NCBI RefSeq assembly: GCF_051020975.1
Contig: NC_135046.1
Span: 7,750,001-7,814,000, forward strand
From: Osmia lignaria lignaria
Lineage: Eukaryota > Arthropoda > Insecta > Hymenoptera > Megachilidae
Length of the DNA: 64,000 nucleotides
Direction of reading: 5' to 3'
The first letter of the stretch is position 1, and each line of letters opens with the position of its first letter. The notes beneath the pieces are model-generated. The model made no database searches, was not told the DNA's origin, and saw only the letters and a list, made by a program, of their open reading frames with translations. The position numbers and the translations under genes were made by a program. Positions 1-12,038 of the stretch are shown in pieces.

Positions 1-3000
1 GAAGATTGGAAGAATGAATTGTAAGGGAGCGTATACAAAAAGGAATAGGAAATTCAATCGTTAAAGATCATCAGAGAGATTAAGGGATTATTTTTTTACA
101 AGTTGACACGAAAGTAACAAGAGAAATTACCCCCGACCACGCACCGCGATTTTGACTCGTTCGATGGAAGACTAATTAAAAGACATAAAAAGTACAATTT
201 ATTAAGTATCGCAATTCTTTATGAAATATTCATCACAAACGTTCGAGCGATGTTCGACCAAGAACATCATTTAATGAATGGAAGTACATTTAACGACCGA
301 GAAGAGGATTCGTCTGTGTAACCTTGATGTCATTCGTTCCCCTTCGAAACGCGCCGTTACGTCGAAGGAGAGCCGTCATGGGGATGAAAACATTTCCTCG
401 AGGGGTAAACCCGATACGCGTGCCACGGTGTTTTTACCTTTTGTTCCCTTTCGCGAGGTTTACCCTGCTTTTTCAGAGCGGGTGTAACCTACAGAGAGAG
501 GCCGTTGTACACGCACGCAATCACGCGATTTCCTTGTTCGTCGGATGTGAAATCACGATCGCGTGGAAAGCTTGGATGGCCGGCAACGAGAGAATAGTTT
601 AAGCGTGTCATCGTTGCGTGTTTCGCGCGGAATTAACGATACCATCGACGATGCCAAGGGTGAGAAAGAAACGCGATAAACATTTCCAGCTGATTTTCCA
701 CCGATCGTCCGGTGAACAATTTTCAAAGGTAGTTAACAGGACAGGGGAGGACATTGCGTTACGAAAGATTGCTTTCGCGAACAGTTTGCACGAAGATTAT
801 TCGCGCAAACGCACAAGAAGATAATGCGATAAAAGAGAGAAACCTTCGGAATTCGAGTTTCTAAGGAGATAGAAAACACCTTCGAAGAGCAGTCACCGAT
901 TCTGAAATCCGACTGTTGAAAGGACGACCGTGTTACGGCCACTTGCTACCATCTAATTCCGTAAAGTGATGTCTAAGCCTGCTATATGCGCCACGGAAGC
1001 CGAAACTCGACACTGACTGAATAATGCGAGAGATGTGAAGCGGAGAATCGTGCGGGACGTTGCAGGGAAACGGGGCAATCGAAGAACGCGGTCTGTCATT
1101 TGGATTACTTAAACGGTCTATCGTGAAGATCGATGATAATACTTCGCCAACGTCGCTCGCACCCTCCGGTATTCCACTGGGATTTTCAGGACATCAAATT
1201 CAATTTTCCACAGGAGAGTTGGGAAATGCTTATAGAAACGCTGCAACTTCCATGATTTAACATCTCAACAACAGAAATAATAAACAGGCTAATATTCATA
1301 ATTAATATTATTATATTTTCCTGTCCCTGATGTTTTATTGAAATTCAATTACAAATTACTACTATCTATCAGGAAGTCTAATTAAATAAAAATCCTTTAA
1401 AGATTATTTCTTTTTCAGACTCTGAATACTCAATGAAATTCACAAATTGATAGTATGTGAATCTATTACCTTCTTTTCAGTTTCCCCACGGGCTGGAGAC
1501 AATAATTTTCTCAGAAACCACCAATCGCTTCCACCGCCCTAAACAATCAGGACATCAAACTCACAAAAAGCGTATCTCGATTCCAATTCCACCATTCCCA
1601 TCGAACCTATCCCCGATAGACGGGAAAGCGATTCGAAATAGCGTTGAGTAGTCGCTTCGTATGCATGGCATTTTGGGAAAAATTTAAGCCGACTACGTGA
1701 ACCGAATCGGTGGTTCGGCGTGGCGGCACGTGTAACTGTCCTTCGTGGTGGAAAAATAAAATGCGAAAAGAATGCAAACAACGGGAAAGCGAGGTACACC
1801 AAAGTTGGCTGGACAAGGTCGGCTGGTTTACGCAAGCGTAAAAGGGGTGTCCTTCGTGCGAACGCAAAGTCGAGAAGGTTGCGGCATCCAGTCTGAAGAG
1901 CCTGAAACGAAACTGTCCCCCGCGGCGGCAGATTCCTTAGCGCCATACTGAAATTCCATGCATCCGGTAAGTACGCTGAAGGCGTCGCAGTGGAATTCAA
2001 TCATTATGCAGGCCAGCCTGCCGTGCACGCCGCTTTACTTGCCGCCTCGCGCGCCGCGTCGCATTGTTGGTCAGCTCGTGATACAAGTTCCTCCGAGCTG
2101 ATCCTAGCAGGATATTCCTGTCGTCGTTCCGCCGGCAAATGCGCCCAACGACCCTCGCGAGCTTCGCTTGGCATTCACCACGACACCACGATCGTGTTCG
2201 ACCACCATAGAACAATACAAACGAGGGTTACCCATCTGGTTTTTATTTTATTTTTTTTTGTTGTCTCCCTCCCGTATAGTCAAATTGTATCTCGATGCGA
2301 GTCACGAGTTATAGGAACGCTGTTGCCAGTGACGTGTATCCAATCTTTCGACTCGTAATAGTCTGCTCTTCGTTGAAATTCAGGTTGTTACGTGATTGTA
2401 GTATAGCCAGACTATTTGGTAACTTCGTGTAATTTTTGGATTCAAATTTATTACAGAGTTGGAATATTTTTTAATTACTGTAAAGATAGGTTTACGCGTT
2501 CATGGAGATTGCACGATTCAAAGCTTAGTTTGCAGACTCTTTGAGTTTGTTAATTAATTTTGCTCGAATCGTCCAAAATATATTGCATAGTCAGTATCTA
2601 TACTGCTTACTATTCTACAAATTAACAAAATGGGTTAAAATTGGGGAAAAAGAAAATCTTGCTTGCCGTTCTCGAATTTAAAACCTGAATTAATATGTAT
2701 ACTAAATTCGTGATCAAATAATCTTTTTTAAATGAAATAATAAATTTGAACTTAGTACGACGTCCAAATATCAATGCGAATATTGGTTCTGCACGAAATT
2801 TTGTGGTTTGGACATCGACAGAATACTGGGGAGTAAGAAAGTAGTACGGTCCGGAAAAGGATGTCGATGAACGGGCATGAAATTTACGCGATCTGGCAGC
2901 CGCGTTTCATAGCCACCTAGGAACGTGGCTGTGATTAACGCGCGCTTCGCTTCTCGGTCGGGCTGTGTTCCAGCATCGCCTATAATCCGCGGTTTACAGT

Positions 3001-5275
3001 AAATTCAACACGCGTTGCTGCCAGCTACGGTTATAACGCGCCTGCATTAAGGCATTGTACACCGCCCGTTACCAGGATCGGCAGTAAATTTTATTTTTCC
3101 GCTTATATTTCTTCCTTTCCTTTGGCTCTGCTTGCGCCAGACTCGATGTTGGAACGTCTATGACGCCTACCAGGCCGTGTACAAGATCACCTTTCGCATA
3201 GTAGTAAACGAAATTTTGTTTCACTTAATTCGGGAATTTGAAATAAATCCAAGTATACAAGCTTATAATGGGGATTGCTTTGCCAGAAATAATTTAAATT
3301 ATACTTTGGACAATTTTTTCAACTATTACTCTGCTAATAATTAAGGATCACCAAAAATTCCTGACGACCATTTTAAATGCTGCTCTAAATATCCATCGAG
3401 CGCAAAATTCCCCACCCTATCGAAACCCAATTCAAATCAAAGTCATTTAACGATACCGTAAAAAAAAAAGCGGTCGTCCTACTCTGAAAACGAATTCAAC
3501 AACGAGTTGCAACATCCCTTGGGATATTCGATATATCTGGCAGTAATCTAGGCTGTATATGTACACGAGCGTGGCCCCAGCGCGTCTATTGACATTGATG
3601 GGGTGACAAGGAACGGTGATGGGTGCTAGCAAGTCCGTCGTCGTTGGTAGGTCGAGCAGCTTGTATTAGTGGCGGCGGTTAAGGGAGGAAATTGAGGGTG
3701 TTGCCAAGTCCTGACATGCCTCGCTTCGATTAATCAATGGGAATGGCATTTCGGAGAGGTGCTAGGCAAAGGTGACGCCGAAGGAGGTGACGAGGAGGGC
3801 TCGAGTATATCTGGAGAAGCGACTACTCCTAGACGGATTGAGCGCGATGGAAAACGGGAAGATGAGGTCGGCCTGGACACTTTTGATGAATGGTGTGTAC
3901 CATGGACCCCCGTAGGCTTCCGGTCTGTCATTTCTGTCTGTCTTTCTTCGTCTGCTCGTGCCTAGCCCACCGTCGCGTCGCGTGGGGTATTCATATCCAA
4001 GCGGTGAAACCGCTGAGACATCGAACAGCTAAGAAGCCATGACGTGAATTATCATCCTGTCCTATGGACGTCGACAAGCATTAGGATCGATTCGATTTAA
4101 GCCGAACGAGGACAGGCGCAACGCTACTGGAACATGTTCAATATTGTTGAGATACGAGAACGGGTCCATGGTTGGCATGGTAAACGACGTGGAACAAGAT
4201 TCTCTCTAGCCGAAATCGTTGCCTGCTACAAATTTAATTGTGTCAATTGGCATTGTTGATGCGTTCGAAAATACACTCCGCGGAAATTATCCGTGGAAAG
4301 TGGAGCAGAGCTTGGAAATAGCAGCAACTAATATAAGAGAAATAGCTCTGCCATGTTAATTGTAAATATAATGGAATATAAAGAAGTTCAATTATCCAAG
4401 TACAACATCGAGAAATAAATGCAAAGGACAAATTATTCTTACACTGTTAAAGACACACCCTAGTAGGTACGGATACCCGTTAAAGGCAGTTCGTTTTTCG
4501 TAGCTGCTTAATTTTTCAGGCAACAAAGAAATTCATCCGTATCATTCTTCCTTTCCTGTAATTCACTACAGGACGGAGATTCCGGCTTCCTTCCGAGGCT
4601 ACGTTTCTTTGGCTTATTGCCTCCCTCCCGGACGAGGACGATTCTAATTCTTCGTTAATTAATGGAACGACATCAGACGCCATGTAAGAAAGGAGAAGGG
4701 TAATACGGTTCGAGAGTTTGCTGAAAGGTGGCCTCCATTTATCACTGTCTAGGACAGAAGTAGACGGGAGGAAAATCGATCCCTTACGTGTCATCCTTTT
4801 CTCCTTTCCACTCGGTTTCACCAAAGAAGAAGTACTTCCGCGTACGCAGGGATCCGACCTAATGCTCCCCGCGAAAACTTATTTTATATATATTTTATGA
4901 TAATTGCGTACGGCATTCCGCCGATTCAACGACGGGCATTCTTCTATGCCAGAAGCACGTACACGCGTTATCGTCTCGAAACTTAAAGTATTCCCGTCTG
5001 CTTTCGGCTATCGGGGAAGCATCCTATTTGAATATTCCTTGCGAGTTCGCGGTAGGGGGATCGCAACACCGTCTTCTATATCATGCCGTAAACAGAAAAC
5101 TGGATGTTTGTAGCTGTGTTTCGAAAAGGGTGGATAAACGGTGGAAAATCGGTTCCATTCGCTATTAAATAATCCTTATTTCAGGAAAAATTAGTTTTCA
5201 CGCTCGAACTAATATTATAAGAAGTGTATCAAAGTAATATAAATAGTAGTAATCATAATTATTATTAGGCGACCA
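1..5275. other. Intronic sequence, no gene seen; mixed GC-rich and AT-rich blocks
   Basis: CpG-rich patches (about 300-650, 1480-2220 and 2860-3110) alternate with AT-rich blocks (1260-1460, 2360-2800, 3190-3360). Open frames occur on both strands in the GC-rich patches, have no recognisable domain and look like by-products of composition. A T-rich run lies at 2241-2260. The 2860-3110 patch is listed separately. Confidence 0.6.
2860..3110. promoter_or_regulatory. Candidate intronic regulatory island
   Basis: This balanced-composition block sits between AT-rich flanks. It contains homeodomain-like words (GTGATTAACG, TATAATCCGCG with an Otd/Bicoid-type TAATCC), a short hairpin (AGCCAC/GTGGCT around CCTAGG) and CGGCAGTAAATTTTA. 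There is no open frame of note. The call rests on composition and motif density only. Confidence 0.25.
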
Positions 5276-5340
5276 AGGCAGAGAAGGGCGAGTGATGTAC
5301 GAGGGGAGCTCTTTTCCGTTACCCGCTGCACGAATTTCGA
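5276..5340 (+). repeat. Dispersed 66-bp repeat, copy A
   Basis: This segment is nearly identical to 7867-7933. It shares the uninterrupted core TGATGTACGAGGGGAGCTCT continuing through TTTTCCGTT, and it ends in GCACGAATTTCGA. The copies differ by a few substitutions and short indels. Copy A is a CpG-containing insert inside AT-rich sequence, with unrelated flanks, which suggests it is the derived copy. Confidence 0.85.
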
Positions 5341-7866
5341 TAATAAAATTAAGTGATTAAGAAATTAATACCTTTTGAGAGAATGAAATAATTTCAATTA
5401 CCACCACCTCTCCCTAATTACCTGTCTTATCAGCACCATACTCTCGACGGGCAAGATTAATTTTAAAGCAAAAATCATCTTAACTTGGCGTAGGTTTGCT
5501 CGTTAGATCCTCGGGCCAGATTGCTGTAGTACGTACCAACAGCAATATGGTCCATCATACAATGAACTCCATTCTCGGGCGCTACGAGCAAATTCAACCA
5601 GATTCTCATTCCAGTCTGTGCGCTACAGGCAACAGCCGGTTCGCGTTTCTTCGCTGGCCGTCCTGTTCCCTCTAGTTTCCTACGGAACATACAGGATAAA
5701 CGGGCACGACTTGAACCTCCTGTCCGGCTCTACTTTCCTCCCTATACAAGCTGCGGTTACAGGCTCTCTATCGGCTATCCAACGCGCCGGCAAGAAATAG
5801 CGTCGAAGAGCGGAAAAGATGAAACGCGAGGGTGAAAATGAACAAAGGTGGACGAGAAAGAAGATCTCGTGTGAACGCACCCTTCCGTTCGAAATAAAAA
5901 AATAAGGATCGGTGGAAAGGTGGAGGCACGTGTTATCGCGAGTTTCCCGAGTTTTCTAGCAGTTATCCGGAGGGTGTTAATTACCAGGCCGTTCTAGACC
6001 GGTGAAAGGACGCGCTGGATAGGGAGAGCGAAAGGGGGAGAGAGGAGGTAGCCTTAAGCTATGGAAGCAACGAGGATTGGGTGGAGGTAGCAGACCCGAC
6101 GCTAGGAAAGGATGGAGACTCCCGGGTGCGAGATAACGTTTTCAATTACCTGCAGGATGTGACGTAGTTATGAGTTAGCTACCTAGAGAACGACGGCAGC
6201 TCTAGCTACCCAGCCAACTGGTTCCAGAAGATGATGAGCTAAGATGGGCCGTGGGACGAGGAGGGAGGACGAGGACGCGGGGATAGAGGTAGATACCCGA
6301 CGCTTGTATAGCGCGTGTCCCCGCGAGATAAACTAAACCCGATTAAAGTATAGTACACGCCGATGGTGTACATACACCAACCACGTAGTTACAGCGCGTC
6401 GTGGTGGTCGACTATAGAAGGTGTTTTTCATCGAGCATCCATCGATGACCGTCTCCCGACGAAAACTTTGCCTCGTTTCTCATCGACCCCGGTCCGGGAC
6501 GCTCGACGAGACAGAATCTGGGTGAAAAATGAGAGGAAAAGGTGCGGAACCGATCCAATTAGCAAACGACTTTAATGCAACGGTGGCAGAAGAAAGGACC
6601 GGTCCCTGATAATCCTTCGGGTTCCATCTCCATCGTTCAAACTACTCTCGGTCTCGTCTCGCCTCGCCTCATCTTTCCCGATCCCTCGAATCCCTTCTTG
6701 CAGCCTCCTCGAGGGTGCCGCGAATGAATTTGCCGGCGGTAATTTTACGGCGACTACCTTCGGATGCATTTTAGTCGAGGATAAACGCGTCACCGTTCGC
6801 GATAGAGGAGGATAATCGCTGACTACGGCCGATGGCTTCGAAAGTCATGCCAGAATGCTGGTGAGGAAATATTGTCACTTCAGACAGGTATTTACTTCGA
6901 CGTTCATTCTTTCCGACGCTCTTGGCGGTTAACGATGTGTACAGATTGGATAAATAATTTCCGGTTCATCGAACATAAAAATGTTAAGAACTTTAATCGA
7001 GAAATAATTAATCAACGAGAATCGTTCGTCAATTTTATTCCTACTCTTTGAAATCAACATTCACGCTTTAAGGACAAGCAGTCGTTTAGCAAAGCCGAAG
7101 GATATATTTTTTCTTAACACGTGCTTCATGTCGTTGGCTGCTGCCACTGACATCATATTTATCTCCTTAACTGCACGATTATAGCGTAAAAACTGGCAAG
7201 AGAGGAATGCCGGCACGCCGCCGTTCTGCCTGCCTGCCGCTCCCATAATGTATTATAATGTATACGATGGAAACTTCAGGCCGTTCATAATAATGCGAAC
7301 AAAAATGATGCATAGCGACTGTTCCGGCAGTTGTTATTAATACGCCATCTCGGAAGATAAATTTTGCAGATACTTGTATGTGATACTCTACGCAAGTAGA
7401 ATCAGGCGTACGATTGATACGATTCTCCAGGCACGGAATAAATGCTGATTGCAGGAGTACTTGGACGGCTTAATTAGCACATTGCAATTTTTAAATACTT
7501 CTCAGGGACGAGTAATGTGCTGTATCCTATTTAAGTATCTTTCGTAAAATTTAAAATATTCTAGTTATTAATTTATTTAAAATATTTGTAATTTTAATAA
7601 TCCAAAGAATATTATTGCCTACTATCCTTATTTCAGTTGATTTAATAATAAAGCAAGTAAGATTAGAAAATTTTGAAATACTCCCTCAAAAAATGCTCTG
7701 AATATCACGTCGTGCATCGACACGAAGAAGGTCGACGTATGATCGACTTTGTACGAAGAGAATCGTTGAAAATCGAGGCCGACAGGAGGTCGAGCGTTCG
7801 CGTTTCGTGAGCCGCTCGCATCACCTTAATCAGAGAAAAAAGCAACCAAAGGAACGATGTCGGCCG
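5341..7866. other. Intronic sequence, no gene seen
   Basis: The stretch 5980-6300 is purine-rich on the + strand (GA-rich, possible GAGA-factor sites). It contains a near-repeat, GAGGTAGCAGACCCGACGCT at about 6087 and a diverged copy at about 6286, plus a CTAGAG/CTCTAG foldback near 6185. A short tandem ATAATGTATT/ATAATGTATA lies near 7246-7265. 7480-7700 is AT-rich. Open frames here show no domain. Confidence 0.5.
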
Positions 7867-7933
7867 AGGCAGAGAAGGACGAGCTGATGTACGAGGGGAG
7901 CTCTTTTCCGTTTTCCGGCTGCACGAATTTCGA
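7867..7933 (+). repeat. Dispersed 66-bp repeat, copy B
   Basis: This is the second copy of the segment at 5276-5340, in the same orientation and about 2.6 kb away. It lies in a longer GC-rich block (about 7700-8040), so it is more likely the source copy. No terminal inverted repeats or target-site duplications are evident around either copy. Confidence 0.85.
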
Positions 7934-8570
7934 GTTACGCGAGCGCCAGCAGAAAACTTTTCTCCGCCTTCAGCCGAGAGACTTTGCTCCGTGGGCTTTC
8001 GCAATTTATAACCAACCTAACTGAATTCAACGTCGCGCGGTGTGTTCTTCATTTCAGGCCACCCTTTTTAATCCGACCCGCGACCTATAATGTTCGCTTC
8101 TAACCACCGACGCGAGACCTTAATCGCCACAATGCTAACTGACACATCTGTCGCCTTAATTTGCTGACTTTACCCCGGGATGAACCCCATTTTTCGATTT
8201 TTTGCACAGATGGAGCTCTCTTTTCCACGATCACCTGAATAGATATATTAGAAAAAATCCTCGTGTTTCAGCACCTTCAAAACAAAGGACAATTGTACTA
8301 CTCTCCTTAGCTCTAGAATCTTTTCTTTCCTAAGCTATTTTCAATTTAACCCTTTTTTCTCCAAATAGAAGAAGAGCCTAAAGCATCTTCGTAATACAGC
8401 CCACTGCTGTATCATCAGTGTTCCACTTATCGAATTCACAATAATGTCGGAACAGAACTGCTAGGCGAGATCGAGCACACTTCATTCTGGTGGTCGCAGG
8501 TTTGCTCCGAACGCGCAACGTGATCGCAATGTTCACGCCATATCGATCACGTAGCGCATGCAGATAGCCC

Positions 8571-8999
8571 ATGCATACCGACTTCCACTTGCATATTTAC
8601 AAACAGCAGACCGCAGCGCCGTCGCGCGCTGCAATAATAATGGCCCGTAACGAGTCGGAACCGAGTCCGGTTCCCATCCCATTATTAGAAATGTCTGTTG
8701 AGAAGCAAGCCAAACATTTCGAGACCCCCCGAACTTCAGGGCGCATACAGAGGTGGACAGAGAATTTGACTGGCCACTACAGAGGCACGAAAAGAGAATC
8801 AGAAAGTTACAGCTTACGTTTGTCAGCCAGAGAGCAACTTGCACTTCCGCTGTCGAGCACAAGACCCATCGCTAACAACACGTACGGTAACTACCTTTGT
8901 TCGACGCTACAAATTACGACGGTCCTTTTGGTCCGACCCAACCATCGCATAGTCGGACAACGAGCATCGCAAACCACACGGAGCTTCGAGCAGCTATAG
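8571..8999 (+). CDS. Unassigned 142-codon open frame, coding status doubtful
   Basis: The frame starts with a true ATG (MHTDFHLHIY) and has further in-frame Met at residues 24 and 41. The product would be hydrophilic and rich in Ser, Thr and Arg, with no signal peptide, membrane segment or recognised domain. It is antisense to the Rbp6-like gene and inside its intron. A 109-codon open frame overlaps on the other strand and a 134-codon frame overlaps in another + frame, as expected for a GC-rich patch with few stop codons. I see no splice-site pair or TATA box that clearly belongs to it. It is most likely a chance ORF and is listed because it is one of the longest frames here that begins with a true ATG. 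Confidence 0.1.
   Translation: MHTDFHLHIYKQQTAAPSRAAIIMARNESEPSPVPIPLLEMSVEKQAKHFETPRTSGRIQRWTENLTGHYRGTKRESESYSLRLSAREQLALPLSSTRPIANNTYGNYLCSTLQITTVLLVRPNHRIVGQRASQTTRSFEQL
8657..8674. repeat. Perfect 7-bp hairpin GGAACCG-AGTC-CGGTTCC
   Basis: Inverted 7-mers are separated by 4 nt. Each arm holds an AACCG/CGGTT half-site similar to Grainyhead sites. It is a small structure that could arise by chance. Confidence 0.6.
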
Positions 9000-9692
9000 C
9001 GTTTCTTCGTATGCAACGGCGATCCACAGAGGAAACGCGTTTCCCGTGCGTTCGGCAGTCCACACCGGGCACGACAGAAATTTATCCCTGTTTGTCGTGT
9101 TCGGGTTACGGCGGAGATGTCGCGGGGAATGGAACGAAGAAGGACGTCGCGTCCTCCGCATCTGCATATTTGGCTAAGGGTAGCTGCCGCGGCAATTGGA
9201 ATTGCAAAATCGCAAATTGGACTTGTTCGCGGACCGACCCCTCGCTGTTCCCTCCTGATCCAATGGAGACGGCTGTTCGCGAAAAAGTATCCCGACGCTG
9301 ATGCTTTTTCGTTACGCTTCTCGCGCGGCTATTTTACACGATGCCTCGTAATTTTTATCAATTGATCGTTCGATGCGCAAATAGTAATACATATCGATTA
9401 AAAAAATTTCAGTGTCAAAGAGTGATACGATCAAAGGAAATATCATCGTCGCTTTTTTTTTTACTTTAGCGTGAATTTTGTTTTTGTAAACGCAATTTGA
9501 CGTTTAAACGAACAAATAATGTTACTAACAAACTGATCAAATTACAACACAGAACGCTCTGTAATTGATGGTACAACCAAAAAGGGGTTGATTTTACACG
9601 GAAAAGTACATAAATGATAATAGAATAAAATTTTCCACATGAACCTTTGTTTGCCTGGGTTATTATTAACTTTGGTATCAATTGAAAAAAAC

Positions 9693-9863
9693 GTACTTCG
9701 AAGCCATAACAGATTTCCAAGCAGCAAACCTATTGATACTTGTACATCCAAGTCGTATGGAAACTTGGGAACTGATTTCGGTAAACTTCGATACCGTCGC
9801 GTTCCAAGCTTCTGATGAAGCTTCAGTATCGACGAAACCGTAAGATAATCAGTTTCGAAGTAC
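9693..9863. repeat. 171-nt foldback element with nested inverted repeats (three-way-junction-like)
   Basis: The outer arms are a perfect 10-bp inverted repeat, GTACTTCGAA at 9693-9702 and TTCGAAGTAC at 9854-9863. Inside lie two further stems. The first is TTTCCAAG (9714-9721) with CTTGGGAA (9764-9771), one mismatch. The second is ACTGATT (9771-9777) with AATCAGT (9847-9853). The second arm also holds CGATAC (9789-9794) with GTATCG (9826-9831), and a tip hairpin AAGCTTC-TGAT-GAAGCTT (9806-9823). A further inverted pair is GTCGTATG at 9752-9759 and CATACGAC at 9863-9870. Possible identities are a degenerate foldback/MITE, a structured RNA or coincidence. Energy was not calculated. Confidence 0.6.
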
Positions 9864-10028
9864 ATACGACTAACGCTCAGACCAGATTAAATTCGAGCCC
9901 TGAAAGGCTATAATATCGTGTCGTTCGAAACATAGTAACAGTAATTTCGTACTAGCAGCCATTAGTGTTAGTAATAATAAACATTTAGATATTAGTATTT
10001 TTGCGTTAAGCACACCTTCGATATCTAG

Positions 10029-10056
10029 CCTGTGTTTTATTTTTTTGTAACACAGG
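10029..10056. repeat. 8-bp inverted repeat CCTGTGTT / AACACAGG with a T-rich 12-nt loop
   Basis: The arms at 10029-10036 and 10049-10056 are perfectly complementary around a T-rich spacer. It lies about 170 bp past the larger foldback. On the + strand the run of T followed by GTAACACAG resembles a 3' splice site, but no exon can be recognised after it. Confidence 0.55.
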
Positions 10057-11385
10057 TATTTTAGACACTGTAGCTCTCAATATCTCCCAGGCAGAAGCTG
10101 GTCGTCGTCAGTGTATCTGCAGCGAGTATCAAAATATTTCAATATTATGCAACACATGTCGACGTGTATCGAGAAACAGCGCCTTTCTGACTTAGAAAGC
10201 TGGTACACGTTGAGAGAAGCTCTAACGTAGGGAAGAAAGAAAATACGAGATAGAAGGTTCGGAAAGAAATAGAGGAACGTAGGCACGGTAAGAGGGAGCA
10301 GAGGGCATGCAAATGGAAAGTTATACTGCAGAAAAACGAATATTGAATCAGCAGCTGGGTCGGTGGAGGGCGAGTCGAGTCGATGCTTGCTTTTCATCCT
10401 TGGTTCAACGTCGGTGGCAGGATTCCTGCGGAGATATGTATGCGGATATGTTTGCGGTTTTACATCGGCCTCTATCCGCCCCTCTCTTTTAACCCCTATT
10501 CGTTACGGAAGCGATCGACGAAACAGCACAAGTGGATATCGTTCTCTCCTTCGATATACCAAGGCAGACCATCGGCCAAACCAGCCGAGGGATACAAATA
10601 TTTGCGCGCTAGGATTTGTCCGATTTGAAATTCTAACTAGCGCCGTGAATCTCTCGTGATTGTTAGTCAAAATTGTTTTTCACTTATGTACTTTATCGAT
10701 CCTCCCACTGTCTGCGCTTCCCAATTGTTGGAACGGTCTTAGTTATCGTTTGCATTGTACAGCATAACAAAGTGTATTCCTCTCCTTTATTTTATCATTT
10801 TTTTATTTTTAAATTTTCATTGCTCGTTTTCGGTTCCAAATGTTTAAATCCTACTATTTTCAAATAAATGATTAGCTTAATGCAGTATCAAAATTGAAAA
10901 GATGTTCATTATCACCCTAAAGTACCAATCCCTATTCTTCGTGCCGCTTCTTTTCCAAACAGGCACTGTTAACACGAAGCAGGCTGAATGAAAGAAAAGA
11001 GCAGGCCAGTCGTGTAATAAGAGCGAATGGCGAATTGAAGGCAGTACTAACGAACTAGCGCGTTCATTTGAAATCACTCGTGCCGCTCGGTGACTTTTAA
11101 TAAGGTCTCGTTAATGACGGGACAAAGGGGGCAAAGAAGCAGAACGGTAAGGACAAAAGAAATTTAGGCGAGTCACGATCGAACGCACGCGGCAGCCTAG
11201 TTATTCTTTGAAAAACAATAGATATAGGATGGGTGGCGCGAGCTAGGCTTGATCGATCGATCGCAAACACGAGCCAGCGGGTTAGGCAGCCATTGTAAAG
11301 GCAGAGGGAGTTCTCGCAAACGCGTGAATAATGGACACCCGTTTGATAAGAGAAGCGCTCGCGTGAGCCAGCTCGATTCGTCGAA

Positions 11386-11478
11386 GAGAGGGCGGGACAG
11401 TAAAGACAAAGAGAGAAAGGGTAGGATGGAGAAATGGAAAGATAGAGAGCGGAGGAAAAGAAAGAAGCGTGGAAGCAA
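11386..11478 (+). repeat. Polypurine (GA-rich) tract
   Basis: About 90 nt consist almost entirely of A and G on the + strand, with repeated GAGAGA, GGAGAAATGG and GGAAAAG words. Such tracts bind GAGA-type factors or form triplexes. It also explains the Arg/Lys/Glu-rich open frame over it. Confidence 0.7.
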
Positions 11479-12030
11479 CCGAATTATTTATCGACGGAAA
11501 GGTCGAAGCTAAATAAACGTCGGGATAGCGGCGCCGATTTCCGCACAGCTTATCCGTCGCATTGCGAACATACCGGCTCCTCTCGATTCTTCTTCTATCC
11601 ATGAATCACTATTATCTCGGACTAGCAACGACTTCTTCCGTTGCATCAGGATTTCAAACGGTTCTCATCGTTCGGATCGATCGAGAAGGAATTTCTTTCC
11701 GAATCATTGAAATTCAATGTTTGCGGTGACGTGCCTCGAAATACGAATGGTCAAAGAAAATGTTACAGTTTCGTTGCTCCGACGAGGAAATACACTTTAT
11801 CCAGAACGCAACAGTGCCGCGACCTTTCGAACGAAGTTCGACTATAAATGAACTCGGTGGACCAGTAACCTCCGGTTACCTGACCTGAAAACGTCTTGTC
11901 GTCGAGCTTTCGCGTTCTCCTGTCGACTCAATCCCGTATAGCTCCGTGAAGGGTTTATAAAACAGCCAAACCGGAACTAAATAACGTACCGAATAACTTT
12001 ATAAAATGATTTGAAACGTTTATAGAATTT

Positions 12031-12038
12031 TATCGATA
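12031..12038. promoter_or_regulatory. DRE-type palindrome TATCGATA
   Basis: This is an exact match to the core DREF element and to paired CGATA sites used by BEAF-32. A single 8-mer is expected about once in this much sequence, so function is unproven. Confidence 0.3.

Larger units (their letters stand above)
7934..9692. other. Intronic GC-richer block with unassigned open frames
   Basis: 8400-9300 has a balanced composition and long open frames on both strands, including an ATG-initiated + strand frame at 8571-8999 that is listed separately. A perfect 7-bp hairpin lies at 8657-8674. 9360-9690 is AT-rich with no feature seen. Confidence 0.5.

Noticed and set aside
165..174. TGGAAGACTA, identical to the first 10 nt of miR-7
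   Set aside because: The following bases diverge from miR-7 and there is no complementary arm. miR-7 normally lies in another gene.
1539..2358. Overlapping 60-150-codon open frames on both strands
   Set aside because: Several frames are open at once in a GC-rich patch. No start, splice site or domain supports any of them.
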